From Chrysoperla carnea (Eukaryota > Arthropoda > Insecta > Neuroptera > Chrysopidae), in assembly GCF_905475395.1 (NCBI RefSeq), contig NC_058338.1, positions 3,101,001 to 3,165,000 on the forward strand: a stretch of DNA of 64,000 bases, in the 5' to 3' direction. The notes under the pieces were generated by a model. It did no database searches. It saw nothing but the letters and a program-made list of their open reading frames with translations, and was not told where the DNA came from. The first letter of the stretch is position 1; every line of letters begins with the position of its first letter. Positions 52,101-62,215 of the stretch are shown here, piece by piece. A program made the position numbers and the translations under genes.

Positions 52101-53977
52101 CACTCTCTGTTAATTCCAAAATAGATGCCATCTTTTTAACACGTGGATCACGTAATTGTTCATAAATTGATTCCAATGTTTTTAAACGTTTTTCCCAAAA
52201 TTCGATTTCCATTAATGGTGATAATTTTTCACCATCTTGTAAGCCAGTCGATGATTTCTCTTTCATAACATCATTTACAATTGTTGACCATTTTATGATG
52301 CTTTCTTCAATCGATGATTTCAATTTGATATCAAGTTGTTCGCCACCACTAACGTAAAAAATGAGGTAATCAGGGGAAAGTTAATTATTAACGCAACACG
52401 AGTTTGTAATATCGAACTTTTCTGTGTATACTTCCCATCAAACAAGAAATAATAGGGGAGCCTAAATATCTCTAACTAGGGAAGGGTTAAAAATGAAAGT
52501 AAAAAAAAAGTGACTCGAGCGCGTCAGATTTCTATTGGGGACGTTAAGTGGACGCCAAGAAAGTACCCATACCTTAGACTGACGATTTGGAGGTGACACA
52601 AGCTCATAGTGGATTTTTTTTAAATGTAAAAAAAATAAAATAAATTTAAAATACCTTTCTCGAAAATCTTGTTCTACTTCATATGCCCTTTCTGCACCAG
52701 CTGGCATTGGTAAAAGAGTTTCGTTTTCCATTGCGCCTTTAACTTGGAGAATATCGTTTCGAAACTCATGTAAATGTCGTTCCAAATCCTGTATAACTAC
52801 TGTGGGCCAACCTACTTGATTTTTAGGATTTCCCAAGAGTGGTGTAATTAACTAGAAAATCAATTTTAATAATTTATATCTACAAAATCCTAATAGTTTG
52901 TAAAATATTTGTTGATAGACGTATCCAACTTTCGGTCTGAAATGGGGAAACTGAATTTTTCGATATAGAAGCGGGGCAAATTAGTATTTTGGCACAAAAC
53001 ATACTAAAAAAAATATAGCCCAGTGTGAAACGTTTGTGTGTTCTGTATACACAAACATACAAATAGAATATAAAGATTCGAAAAGGTATTGGCATAAACA
53101 CTTCATACTTAAGACAACGATATCGATGATGATACCAGATTCAGAGCAGCGCAGTTGTCATGACTTTCTCCTTGAGGCTGTATAACTTACCTCTTCAAGA
53201 AGAATTTTAAGTTCATCTAATGGTTTTGGAGACATATCGCCAAACAGTAATACTTTTGAAATATTTTCATTTGTTAATTCAATTGCTCCTTTTTTCATAA
53301 AATAAACGCATTTATTTTTCACATTTTTTGGATATGAAAATGAAGGGGTCAATAAACCCGCAATAGACATTGTAAAAATTATGTTCATAACATTTGGATC
53401 ATTCAAAAATTTCATGACAAGTTCCTAGAAAAGAATCGATATTTTATGTTTTTTGTAAAATGTTCAAGTTTTCGTGGACATTAAATCTATGCGAACATTA
53501 GGTCTCGGGAATTGTGAAATAGGAAAAAGTGTAAGGCAGTTAGGTTTAGCGATATTGCTTGGGAGAGAAACGAATTAACGCAGTTATTTGGGCGCCTGAC
53601 ATGAACTCTGTGATATACGTAATTTAATCCAGAGAAAGGATAGTCCAAGAATTCTACAAACGACCCAATGATAAAATCGAATTTGTTTGTCCCAAAAAAA
53701 AGTTTTTCATTATTATGGGAATTCTTAATTTTGGTATGATTAACTGATAAATAAAATTTCCAATTTTTTAGAACATTTTCATTTTTCTGGTATCGAAAAA
53801 CCTTAAATTTAAAAAAATACAAACTTTATAATCTTCAATTAACATCATTTTATTCCATTTTTCCATTTTGATTTTTAAGGATTTTGCAACATAATTAAAT
53901 AGATATTCCCAACGTTCATCTTCAATAATTGGAGCACCTTCACCATTTCCATCTTTTTTCTTCTCTTTATCACCCAT
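27791..53977 (-). CDS. Dhc93AB: Axonemal dynein heavy chain, outer-arm beta type (DNAH9/11/17)
   Basis: About 51 exons, from [14 protein letters not shown] at 53977 to the end GVALILQI and stop at 27791-27793, encode an estimated 4,580 residues. Every part of a dynein heavy chain follows in order: stem, linker, six AAA units with a stalk between AAA4 and AAA5, and the C-terminal domain. The N-terminal region ([18 protein letters not shown]) and the C-terminal [13 protein letters not shown] match the DNAH9/DNAH11/DNAH17 group, whose single fly member is Dhc93AB; the symbol is given on that basis, and human paralogue assignment is not attempted. The protein is the ATP-driven motor of the outer dynein arm, expected in sperm flagella and chordotonal cilia. 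All frames are open at the junctions I followed; exon ends elsewhere are approximate. Confidence 0.93.
33445..33513. repeat. 20-bp tandem repeat in a dynein intron
   Basis: The unit TACGAGATTACATATTCACG occurs three times in direct succession (one base differs in the third), plus a nine-base partial unit. There are no spacers. It is a plain minisatellite. Confidence 0.85.
34325..36453 (-). other. Dynein stalk and microtubule-binding domain
   Basis: Five exons. The outgoing coiled coil includes [20 protein letters not shown] and [14 protein letters not shown]; the tip has [19 protein letters not shown] and [20 protein letters not shown], the classic microtubule-binding domain words; the return coil has [20 protein letters not shown]. 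The tip holds microtubules with an affinity set by the nucleotide state of AAA1. An intron of about 60 bases splits the outgoing coil near 35740, among the shortest in the gene. Confidence 0.88.
36527..42082 (-). other. Dynein AAA1 to AAA4
   Basis: All four P-loops are visible. AAA1 has [10 protein letters not shown], with CFDEFNR as its Walker B (exons 42082-41593 and about 41522-41257). AAA2 has [10 protein letters not shown] and [12 protein letters not shown] (exon about 40513-40025). AAA3 has [10 protein letters not shown] and [11 protein letters not shown] (about 39193-38692). AAA4 has [10 protein letters not shown] (about 37169-36824). AAA1 is the main ATPase that drives the power stroke; AAA2 to AAA4 bind nucleotide and regulate it. 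AAA2 has phenylalanine where many relatives have asparagine after the first glycine; this does not touch the lysine that binds phosphate. Confidence 0.92.
42150..42620. repeat. Repeat A end fragment and repeat C copy in a dynein intron
   Basis: The intron between the last linker exon (ends 42857) and the AAA1 exon (starts 42082) holds two repeat pieces. First comes the terminal piece of family A (GTGAAAACAAATAATTGACT, 42157-42205). Then comes family C at about 42360-42610, with ACCATTTGGAGCT, TTAAGAACGGCAGGAG, TTGGCTCAAGTGAAACCATC and CACTGTGACAGCTCC. Both match the other copies listed here, and the C copy lacks the TTAGG tract. Confidence 0.65.
45264..45378. repeat. Small foldback in a dynein intron
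   Basis: The 20-base arms AATACTGGCAGACATTTCCC and GGGAAATGTCTGCCAGTATT are exact reverse complements enclosing about 75 bases. No related copy was seen in the window. It is probably a short MITE; no duplication is fixed. Confidence 0.6.
45795..46498 (-). mobile_element. 5'-truncated LINE inserted in a dynein intron
   Basis: A 138-codon frame (46452-46036) ends the second ORF of a Jockey/R1/LOA-like LINE. It has [20 protein letters not shown] followed by [11 protein letters not shown], the C-terminal zinc-knuckle-like region. An AT-rich 3' untranslated region follows, with a (TAAA)n-like tail on the minus strand. The 11-bp ACAATTTACTT flanks both ends (45784-45794 and 46499-46509). The reverse-transcriptase core is missing by 5' truncation, and the remaining frame is open, so the insertion is probably young. 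It lies in the sense direction of the dynein gene. Confidence 0.85.
48403..48734 (-). other. Dynein exon with charged low-complexity insert
   Basis: The exon encodes 111 residues. It starts with eight glutamates, continuing an acidic run from the previous exon, followed by [19 protein letters not shown] and a lysine-rich stretch, then an alanine/glutamate-rich predicted helix. Only the last 30 residues ([18 protein letters not shown]) resemble the normal stem sequence of the family. The frame is kept at both splice sites (AG+T gives serine on the 3' side). About 80-90 residues are therefore an insertion relative to what I recall of vertebrate DNAH9/17. Confidence 0.75.
51515..51597. mobile_element. 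Short copy of inverted-repeat family I
   Basis: CTGGTAGAAAAAATATTTGA at the left and TATTTCCACCAG at the right match the ends of the 6862-7056 element. The centre is shortened. It lies in a dynein intron. Confidence 0.5.
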
Positions 53978-54899
53978 TTTTAGTCAAGCATATAGAAAAT
54001 TAATTAGGTACTTAATTAAAACACACAACTGACCCAAATTAGATAATAAAAATCATTAATTAGATGAAATTTATGGGTGTAAAAAAATTAATTTAAATTG
54101 TTAATAAACAAATTCTATCAATTAATCCTTGACAACAATCATTGCATGTTTATTAAATCAATAAATTATTGCCAAGGTGTCGATTATCACACCCCATTAA
54201 CCACTTTTCTAATAATAGGTGATTTGAAATAATTCCCACTTGTTGGAATGTTTTGTAAAACACGCAAACTGTTTTACAGGATGCTCTACGATTTCATGGA
54301 CGTACTTTATGAAGGGGTATCAGGTTCTTATACAATTTGGGGTACCGTTGGAGATCCAAAGTTTAATATATTTGGAGCTAAAAGATATTAAAGGTGTTAT
54401 TAAACTTTGCTTATCACACTGTGTCCAGAGGACCCAGACCTTTTTTGCAACTCAATTTTAAGTACTTAAAGCAAATGATAGCCGGTCTACTACACCATTT
54501 CCCAATAGTTGAAGAGGCAGCGAGTGTGGTAAGTACGTTTGAAAATGATTTTTTGGAATTCATTTTTTTCATGTATTTTGACTTTAGATTGAAGAAAAAA
54601 GTTTTTAATTTATCTTTGGCGACGTTTGATTTTTTAATAAATATAACAAATATATTTTACAGTCAACTAACTTCTTAAGTTCTTACTTACTTTACTTTTT
54701 CTTGTTTTCTCCAGAATCGCAAAGCGCTGTGTTTATATATTAATTGTATGTTTATTCTAGAATGTTGTCAAGTAATCACAGTGATATGCGTAGGTATATT
54801 CTTGTCCATTCTTGTACATTTTAGATCCTTCATTGTAAAATATGTTTTATGGCCAAGCCACTATTTTACTTTAATAGATAATAGGGTACAATAGGGTAA

Positions 54900-55075
54900 T
54901 TTCGGTAGTGAAAAATAAATTATGAAATATGATAAAAATTAAAATTTATGTAGAAATATACTTAAATATTCTGATTTTGAGTCATAAAAGCATATAAATG
55001 TTTTATTTTATTGAAATTAAAAATCATAATTTTTAAACTGGTCCTAAAACACGAGCGAGCAATAGGGCTTTTCAT
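54900..55075 (+). repeat. Repeat family D copy
   Basis: The words GAAATATACTTAAATATTCTG, GAGTCATAAAAGCA and AAATTAAAAATCATAATTTTT match, in inverted order, 60930-61125, and its right part matches 1-60. No coding frame. Confidence 0.6.
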
Positions 55076-55835
55076 TTTAAAATCACGATTCACATTTGTT
55101 TCGTACTAAATGATTTATAACCAATGTGATAAAATGAATAACAAATACCTTCTATCTTAGTCCTACTTATTGCTGTCAGTACGAACAAATAAACTCTGCA
55201 CTTGCGCTTATGACATGATGAAAAGGCCTATGATGCGATACCATAGATAGACAAAAACCAGAGACTATATCAGTAATTTTACCGATATATTCTCTACAAA
55301 AACTGTCAGTTCAGGGCAGAGACTATATCAGAAGAATATATCTAACTATTTCTCCTAGAAAACTTAATTAATAGAATTAATCAGAGATTTTTATGAAAAT
55401 TTAGTTAGGAAAATAAAATAAGAGAAAGACTTTTTCAGAATTAATCAGTAAAATTTAAAACATTTCACATTTTCGAAAAATTAATTAACAGGTGAAACTA
55501 AATAAAAGCTTGTAATTAGTTAAATTTTTAAATGTTTAATTATATTTGTAGTTGGAATATTTCAAAATTAGTAAAATTAATAATTGTGGGAGAAATTAAA
55601 CTAAACTAACATTTCATGCGCAAACCATTTTATAGATTACTAGAGTGATACCCACCCGCTTCGCTGGGCTTAAAAGTAAAGATTGATTAAGATTGCTCTC
55701 GCATATTCCCTTTCTATAACGCTAGAAATAATGGTAAGGATGGTTTTACACAGGTAAAATATATGTACGGTTTTCTAGAAGTCGTAATTATTCATTGAGT
55801 CTATCAGCAAAGATGGCCGTGGAATATTTCATATT

Positions 55836-56003
55836 GACTATTTTTACAGAAATCTGTAATTTATGATAATGTCAAATGACTACTTTTACAGAAATCTGTA
55901 ATTTATGGTAATGTCAAATGACTACTTTTACAGAAATCTGTAATTTATGGTAATGTCAAATGACTACTTTTACAGAAATCTGTAATTTATGGTAATTTCA
56001 AAT
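55836..56003. repeat. 42-bp tandem repeat, four units
   Basis: Units start at 55836, 55878, 55920 and 55962. Each contains the palindrome TTACAGAAATCTGTAA and ends TAATGTCAAAT. The units are nearly identical, with two or three substitutions in the first and one in the last. The array belongs to the surrounding composite element. Confidence 0.85.
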
Positions 56004-56141
56004 GTCAAATTACATTAATTTTTAAATTTTTTATTAATATATCTTTATAAATTGCATCTCATGTGTTATTCTGAATTATTAGCTATTCGCGATCGCAAGA
56101 TACGGTGTCGCCGCGCAGCGAGGATTAGTGAAACTATTATA

Positions 56142-56641
56142 GAGGATTTTTAGTTTTGACAGCTACACAAGTGCTGAATGTTTTTGTTGTTGAGATGGAA
56201 ATTATAAAAAATGAAAAACGTTGTGGTGTTCCCCAGTGTGGGAAAACAAGGTCTACAGGCGTCAGTTGTCGCACAATGTCGCAAAAACATGCTTGCACTT
56301 GCTTCCCGCGCCCGCTTTGCAAGAACAATAGCATTCGATTTTTTTGTTGTCATTGGCTACAAACACTTTGATTTAGATCTCATGAGGTTTCTCGGTGATG
56401 TTCGACGTTTGCAAACATGAAGATTTGATTAATAAACAATTATTTTGCTTAGATTGGATACCACAGAAAAACAAGTTTTTGGAACGAGAAAGCGCCTCTC
56501 CTCCCATCAACGGCCTTACTGATCCACCAAGTAGATAAAATATATCACCAATATTAATATCCAGGGCTTTCTCCATGTTAAAAAAACAAATAAACAAAAA
56601 AAATGCAAAAATTTATTTTGACAACTTGAACGAAAATCCTC
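56142..56641 (-). mobile_element. DNA element with SWIM zinc finger fragment, TATA duplication
   Basis: The ends are GAGGATTTT and AAAATCCTC, with looser pairing further in (GTTTTGACA / TTGTCAAAA), flanked on both sides by TATA (56138-56141 and 56642-56645). On the minus strand it encodes a remnant reading LDINIGDIFYLLGGSVRPL, then SVRPLMGGEALSRSKNLFF and, near the end, ECYCSCKAGAGSKCKHVFA. The last is a SWIM zinc finger (CxC, then CxH). The frame is broken at least once. SWIM domains accompany several element-derived insect protein families. The transposon superfamily is not identified. Confidence 0.65.
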
Positions 56642-56922
56642 TATATCGGCCATATTGCATTCACACCAGAGCCATCTCTAGGTAATTTCGTTCGCCAATA
56701 TTAGTGTACAGTGTCATTAAAAAACATTCGCTAGTTTTAACGTGAAATCGTAACAAACAAACAAACAAACATGCTTACTTTCGCATTTATAATATATAGA
56801 GATAGAGATTTTATTTGTTTAAGTGACATTTACTTTTGAAGGTTTTAAATAACCTATGATTATTATTTATTTCTAATCTTTTTTTATAAATTGTACCTAA
56901 CACACTAATAAATAATTTTAAT

Positions 56923-58763
56923 ATGGAAAAAGTAACCGATGTTTCGTTTTCTCCATTAGAAAATTCACAATATATCAGACCTTTACGAATTAATTTTACT
57001 CAAGTAAGTCAATTTAGATTATTAGATAAATGAATTTAGATGATGATAAGGGAATTTTTTTTGTAGAATGGGGTGAAAAAAAATTGGGATTTAATGGCAG
57101 TTCATGATAGGTAAGTTAAAGTGTTCCGGAATTATCCACATTTAATGTAATGATTCTAAACATAGAGAGGCGATAAAAGAAACCTACTACCCAACTTTTG
57201 AAGTTTTTGAGGGTTCCGTAGTTTTTAAGACACTCATTTTCATCAAAAAAAACTTGTGAAGAATTGTTGAAAAACATTTTTGGATATTATGAAAGATTTT
57301 TAAATCATAAAATGCTTAGATCTATAAATTTTTCATCATCAAATCAAACTTTATTAAATTTGCACTTAACAGGAAATAAAAACTTGAAATATTGCACTAA
57401 GTTGTCATTTTTACCCTGAATAAGTATCATTTTGTTCACTAATTATAAATAATTATTTTAGTGTGGTCATAGTTTTATTTAACGTTACAAGAAAGAAACT
57501 GATATTCGTTAAACAATTTCGACCTGGTAAGTTAATTAGTCTTTGCATATTTGTCACACCCACGAATGTAGTAATTATAGTATATATCCATGGTAATACC
57601 ATACAAAAGTAATTAATACTATACAGTATATACAAGTTTGACAAGCCACATACTATGACGTAACGTCCGTTTTAGAAATTTGAATTTCTCTCACTGTATT
57701 TGTACTTTTATTAATTAGATTTAAATAATTAAAAAGATATTAATTACTAAAATAATGGTTTATTTGTTACAAATAGGAACAATTTCCTGACAATTTAAGT
57801 GGCAAATAAAGGACCTTTCATAAACTGTATGGAAAGCTATTTTATACATCGACTTGTGAAAGATCCTTTCGAGTCTAATTTTTTATTTTTTTTATTTTCA
57901 TAATCTTAATTCTTTTTAGCTGTATATTATTCAAAAATTCCAGCATCTGAACGAAAAGAAACAATTGATACAAAAAAATATAGTCCCAAATTAGGGATTA
58001 CATTAGAATTATGTGCTGGAATTGTAGATAAGAATAAATCAATAGATGAAATTGCTAGAGAAGAAATTTTAGAAGAATGTGGATACGATGTGCCATTAAA
58101 TCAAATACATCGTATACTAAAACATTGGTGAGTGTATTTTTTGTTGGTATTGGATCTGAGTAGCATTTGTAGACCGATCACCTTTCCCCACCTTTAACAA
58201 TTAGTAAGTAATCAGAATATTATAATTTGCAGTGTCAATCCGGGGGTTTTGGGTTGTGGCCAAACATTCTTTTATGCTGAAGTCACTGACGACATGAAAG
58301 TATCCGAAGGTAAGTAGCTAATTACTAAGCAATCCACAGATTAAAACGTAATTCTGATGGTTATTGAAGTATTCAAACTTTTGCAATGTTACGAGAATCA
58401 TTTTGAGATGTTTAAACGCAGTTCTTTTGGTGCTCTCTGTTGATGACGTATTAATATGTGATCTGTCAGTTGGTGACAGTTCAATGTACTGTTTACTGAA
58501 CCAAATTTAAATTTCATGAATATTCTCCATTCCTTTTGATGTCTGAGATATTTCGTATTGATCTGTGAGATATTTTAATAAACAAAAATTCAATCAAAAA
58601 TTTGATAACAGGTGGAGGTGTGGATGATGAACTAATTGAAGTTGTTGAATTAAGCGTCGATGAACTTAAGGCTTACATACATAGTGATGAAATCAACAGT
58701 CCTCCAGGTTTTCTGTTTGGAGTTCATTGGTTTTTATTAAATAAACCACAATATGCTGGTTAA
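56923..58763 (+). CDS. NUDT14: UDP-sugar pyrophosphatase, NUDT14-like (Nudix)
   Basis: Six exons (56923-57003, 57067-57110, 57462-57526, 57920-58127, 58233-58309, 58612-58763) close in phase to 208 residues. The Nudix region reads LELCAGIVDK followed by EIAREEILEECGYDV, with the metal-binding glutamates of the REExxEE core present. QTFFYAEVTDDM, GGGVDDELIEVVEL and FLFGVHWFLLN are specific to the NUDT14 group. The enzyme hydrolyses UDP-glucose and ADP-ribose to sugar phosphate and nucleoside monophosphate in the cytosol. The start fits the family N-terminus. It is convergent with LYPLAL1. Confidence 0.93.
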
Positions 58764-59657
58764 AATTGATTCTAATTAAGTTGTTAATCATGAATGTAGG
58801 AAATCAAAGAGATGTACGTCTTTTCGAATTCAACACGTTTTTAAATTGAACTGGAATATTTTCCAAAGACCGAAACATGTCACTATCTTACGGTTCATTA
58901 CTTGAGAACTACCTTGAGTTCCAAGCTCTGTTTTTCCTACCTTCATATTGTAAATAATCTTGTACAGAATACGAATTCATGCCTTATTTTCAAATAGGTA
59001 AGCAACATAAGAGACGAAAATGTACTTGAAATTTTAAGCCCAAAAACTAACAACCATTCCAAGATACTTGGAACAAAAAAACCGGTATCGGAAATTAAAA
59101 TAAAATACTTAAAGTAAAATATACAACCATTTATTTTAACTTGTTTTGATTTTTTGTTCAACCTTTTCCACTTTCCACAAAAATATGTAGAGTTTTATTG
59201 CGTTAGGTTAAGATAGAATGGCTTTCCTGGGTTGGGACACGCTTCGTTGTGATACCGTAAAAGGGTTCGCACAATCCCGGTCACTACACCATTTGTAGCT
59301 GCTTAAGAACAGCGGGAGAGCTTTGATAACATCGGATTTAAAGTAGGAAAGCTAGTCAAAGAAAGATTGGCTCAAGTAAGTCCATTGCAGTCCATTGGCT
59401 GGACAGTGGCAAAGAAGTCGAGCCATCGTTTTTTCCTCCTCCCCACTATGACAGCTCCTGCAATAATCGTTATACACTGTTCCAGGCGTCAATTCCAGGA
59501 AAGATACTTGAACTAAGAACGAAAATTAAATAAATTACTAAACCTAGAGAAAAATATATAACAATTTATTTTAACTTGTTTCGATTTTTATACAACTTAT
59601 TTATCAAGACTGCACAAAATACGTGGTACTTTCAGAAAGACGTAGAGTTTTATTCCG
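58764..59657. other. Intergenic between convergent NUDT14 and LYPLAL1
   Basis: The main content is a repeat C copy at 59200-59490. The rest is the two 3' untranslated regions and AT-rich sequence. No gene is supported. Confidence 0.6.
59200..59490 (+). repeat. Repeat family C copy beside a TTAGG-like word
   Basis: This copy starts just after GCGTTAGGTTAAGATAG and reads through TGGCTTTCCTGGGTTGGGAC, CACTACACCATTTGTAGCTG, TTAAGAACAGCGGGAGAGC, TTGGCTCAAGTAAGTCCAT and CACTATGACAGCTCCTGCA. It is in the opposite orientation to 3990-4267 and has the same boundary with the TTAGG-type tract. Confidence 0.65.
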
Positions 59658-61523
59658 TTACGATGTATCACTTTCTAAAGGTGGTAAAGTTTTATTAATC
59701 CAATCGATTAATTTTAATATTTCAGTCTTCTTTAATTCATGCATTGCATTGTGAATAACATGAAATTCGCCATCCACACCTAGTTTTTTCAATTCTTGAA
59801 ACGTGTTCTGACCCCATGATAGATCCACTAATGAATCACGATTCCCGTGACACATAAATAGTGGAGGTTTTGGTGTATCGCCATTGGTTTTTAAAAAATC
59901 GTAAACAGCGGATGTTTCGTTCAAAAATGATGACAAAGTGAAGACTCCAGCAGCATGTGGACAAAATCTATAAGCTGAATGGAGGGCTAAAGCTCCGCCC
60001 ATGGAAAATCCACCTAAAATAAATTAAAAAGGAGATAAAATTTTAAGTAAGAATGGAGTTTGTGCTTTGACGACCGAGCAAAACACCTAGAAAAGCTAGC
60101 AAAAGTACATAAAGATTTTTATTTCGTTTGTCTGAATCGGGGTAAAGGAAACAAAATAAAATATACAAACCAATTATAATTCTTTCAGGTTTAATTCCTT
60201 GTTCAATTTCTCCATTAATTATTTTTTTTACTTCATCTCCAATTGATTCAATTGTTTCTTTATGTTCAGGTACATCCGGTGAAATGCTTAATCTATCAAA
60301 CCAAACATTACTTAACTAAAAATAAGCTGCTTTAATTATAAAGATTATTAAAATTAAACAAAAAATTTATGATTATTAAACTCACTTCACCATTATTTGG
60401 TGTGTACGGTCGTAAAGGTGCTGTTGGGAATAAGACACGCAAGTGTGGAAAAGAAATCTCTTTTCCTAATACAAATCTTATCCAATCTTTTAAACCTTTC
60501 CCAGTATCACCTATAAATTAAGACGTATTAAGAATTATGACGTCTTTTAGACTGTCTGGATTTTAGGAAAACATTTGGTTGAAGGCAAAAGAAACGAGAT
60601 ATTCATCGATATAAAGTTTTGTACAAGAATAGGGTATTCCACTATTTTTGAAAAAGTACTTCAAAATATTGATTTTGCTAATAAAAAGCCACAAAAAATT
60701 TATTTCGGAAAAATATACACGCTTTCTTGCCAAAAACTTAAATTAAAATTTAAACCTTTTTTAAACTGTCAAAAGCGCGGGTATCCAATTTGATGACGTA
60801 ATATGGGTATCATACGAAATAACACAAATAACTTTGACAAATATATTCATAGACATCTGATTATAATAAATATAAATACTTATTATCTATGGATATATGT
60901 ACCCAGCTGTCTACACTGAACTAACTGATGGTCTATGACTCATATCGATATGACATCACAGCAGGGCTTACCCGCGTTTTAGGTCACGTGATATACAGAT
61001 TAAAAATTACGATTTTTAATTTTAATATTTTAAAAGAAAAATGTGCTTTTATGACTCGAAATCAGAATATTTAAGTATATTTTTACATAAATTTTAACTT
61101 TTTCAAATTTCATGATTTATTTTTGACTAACGATAATACTCTATTCAGCTTATTCCCGTTAGATTCCAAGGTGAAACCGTAAGATGATTGAAGTTCTACG
61201 ATAAAAGTAATCTTAAATTCTAAGACAAGGTAAGTTACTTTATTTGACATAGAATAAAAATTTCCAATTACAAAAAAATACTGACATAAATAATTCTTTA
61301 ATGGTTTCGTCAACTTCATTTGCATTTAGCGAAAAATTACATGATTACAAGTAAATCAATTACATTTCAATAACATTCTAATTTTACATAAAGATTAAAA
61401 AAAAGATCATTTATTTTTTTTAAATCAAATCTTACCTGATCCATGGAAAAACAAAACTGTTCCAGATGCTTTTTTATTTGTCTGAACAATTGTTTGAATT
61501 TTAGTAATATGTTTTGTGGCCAT
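59658..61523 (-). CDS. LYPLAL1: Lysophospholipase-like protein 1 (acyl-protein thioesterase family)
   Basis: Four exons (61523-61436, 60510-60386, 60315-60171, 60013-59658) give 237 residues, the same length as the human protein. Alpha/beta hydrolase: the oxyanion region is TVLFFHGSGDTGKGLKDW, the nucleophile is Ser123 in GGFSMGG, and the acid and base are Asp179 (CHGNRDSLV) and His211 (NAMHEL). SNVWFDRLSISPDVPEH and GVFTLSSFLN are specific to LYPLAL1 rather than LYPLA1/2. The family removes acyl groups, with a preference for short chains in human LYPLAL1; the natural substrate is uncertain. It has no signal peptide, so it is cytosolic. Intron 1 is large (926 bases) and holds repeat D. Confidence 0.95.
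60930..61125 (-). repeat. Repeat family D copy in LYPLAL1 intron 1
   Basis: The words TGACATCACAGCAGGGCTTA, TTTTAGGTCACGTGATATAC and AATATTTAAGTATATTTTTAC match 1-85 and 54900-55075 in inverted orientation. The family end is not known. A lone arm of foldback family J (61172-61192) follows. Confidence 0.65.
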
Positions 61524-61948
61524 TTTAGCTAGATTTAATGCCCCAAAAAATGCAAATTTTCTTTGAAATGATTATCACACATAAACAAATAACTTGTTAT
61601 GTTTATCAGTTCTTAGATAACCTTTGTATGTCATTTGTAAACATTTCAATATGATAGACGACGTTCATTAAATCTCAGGTAATTCTCCAGCAAGATTTAA
61701 TTTATTAATTAAAAATTAATGCGTTTAAATTAATTAGCCATCAAATTCTATAAATAAATTGTAAAGTCATTATTATGCATAATTTATTATGCATAATATC
61801 TAGTCAAAGTCTATCTATGATCTAAGGTTAAGTCAATGCCTGTGTTTGTCAAAAAAACAAGCATGCTGACGTGCTCAGTCATTCACCCGCGTATTATATG
61901 GATCTCTAAAAAAGTCCACAAAATTGAAGAAAAAGAAAGATTTACCAA

Positions 61949-62124
61949 GAAATTTAATAACCTAGCAGTCCGTCGTATAAAAGTCGACATTTTCTTTTTC
62001 CATAGGCGTAACTTTTTAAGTGCTACTATAGTGCTTCCGAAATCTTTGAAAAATTTAAACTATAGCAAATAAAAAGCTCCTGAAAATATCTACTTTTATA
62101 CGACGGACTGGTTATTAAATCCTG
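61949..62124. mobile_element. Foldback (MITE-like) element with about 45-bp arms
   Basis: CAGTCCGTCGTATAAAAGT (61966-61984) pairs with ACTTTTATACGACGGACTG (62092-62110), and pairing continues outward through ATTTAATAACC / GGTTATTAAAT with a 4-base gap on one side. It is non-coding. The target duplication is not fixed because the outer pairing hides the boundary. Confidence 0.65.
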
Positions 62125-62159
62125 ACAAACCTCTCGTTGGAAAATCTTAATTAAAGAGA

Positions 62160-62215
62160 ATTGAAAAGAAGCAATTGATTGAGTTAATTGTTGAAATAGC
62201 ATGTATATAGACATT
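62160..62215 (-). repeat. Repeat family A, terminal fragment
   Basis: AATTGATTGAGTTAATTGTT followed by GAAATAGCATGTATATAGAC matches the distal end of family A at 16075-16130 and 42157-42205. Only the last 55 bases are present. Confidence 0.55.

Larger units (their letters stand above)
48001..53977 (-). other. Dynein N-terminal stem
   Basis: Twelve exons from the start codon. Exon 1 (53977-53825) gives 51 residues; exons 2 to 5 are 53424-53191, 52851-52655, 52348-52056 and 51993-51684. Words include [76 protein letters not shown] and [20 protein letters not shown], the DHC_N1 region through which heavy chains pair and bind intermediate chains. The tenth exon ends in an acidic run that continues in the next one (separate entry). 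Confidence 0.85.
55632..56812. mobile_element. Composite interspersed element, class unknown
   Basis: The left edge has ACCCACCCGCTTCGCTGGGC, and the right edge has ACAAACAAACAAACATGCTT followed by TCGCATTTATAATATATAGA. This pair of edge types recurs in many insect genomes as the two ends of a non-autonomous element. Within it lie a 42-bp tandem array and a separate inserted element (own entries). The edges are inferred from memory of such repeats, and no duplication was fixed. Confidence 0.45.
53978..56922. other. Intergenic between divergent dynein and NUDT14 genes
   Basis: This is a 2.9-kb AT-rich region upstream of both genes. It holds a repeat D copy (54900-55075) and a composite element (about 55632-56812) with a tandem array and a nested SWIM-domain insertion. 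In 54000-54890 and 55080-55630 nothing is supported; open frames near 54240-54680 have no recognisable protein features. Confidence 0.6.

Noticed and set aside
53487-53822. Long minus-strand frame after dynein exon 1
   Set aside because: Exon 1 ends at 53825 with a GTTTGT donor and exon 2 starts at 53424; the frame between lacks dynein similarity.
56156-56420. Plus-strand frame with RCGVPQCGKTRSTGVSC as a THAP zinc finger
   Set aside because: The opposite strand reads a clearly better SWIM finger through the same bases, so the THAP resemblance is a shadow.
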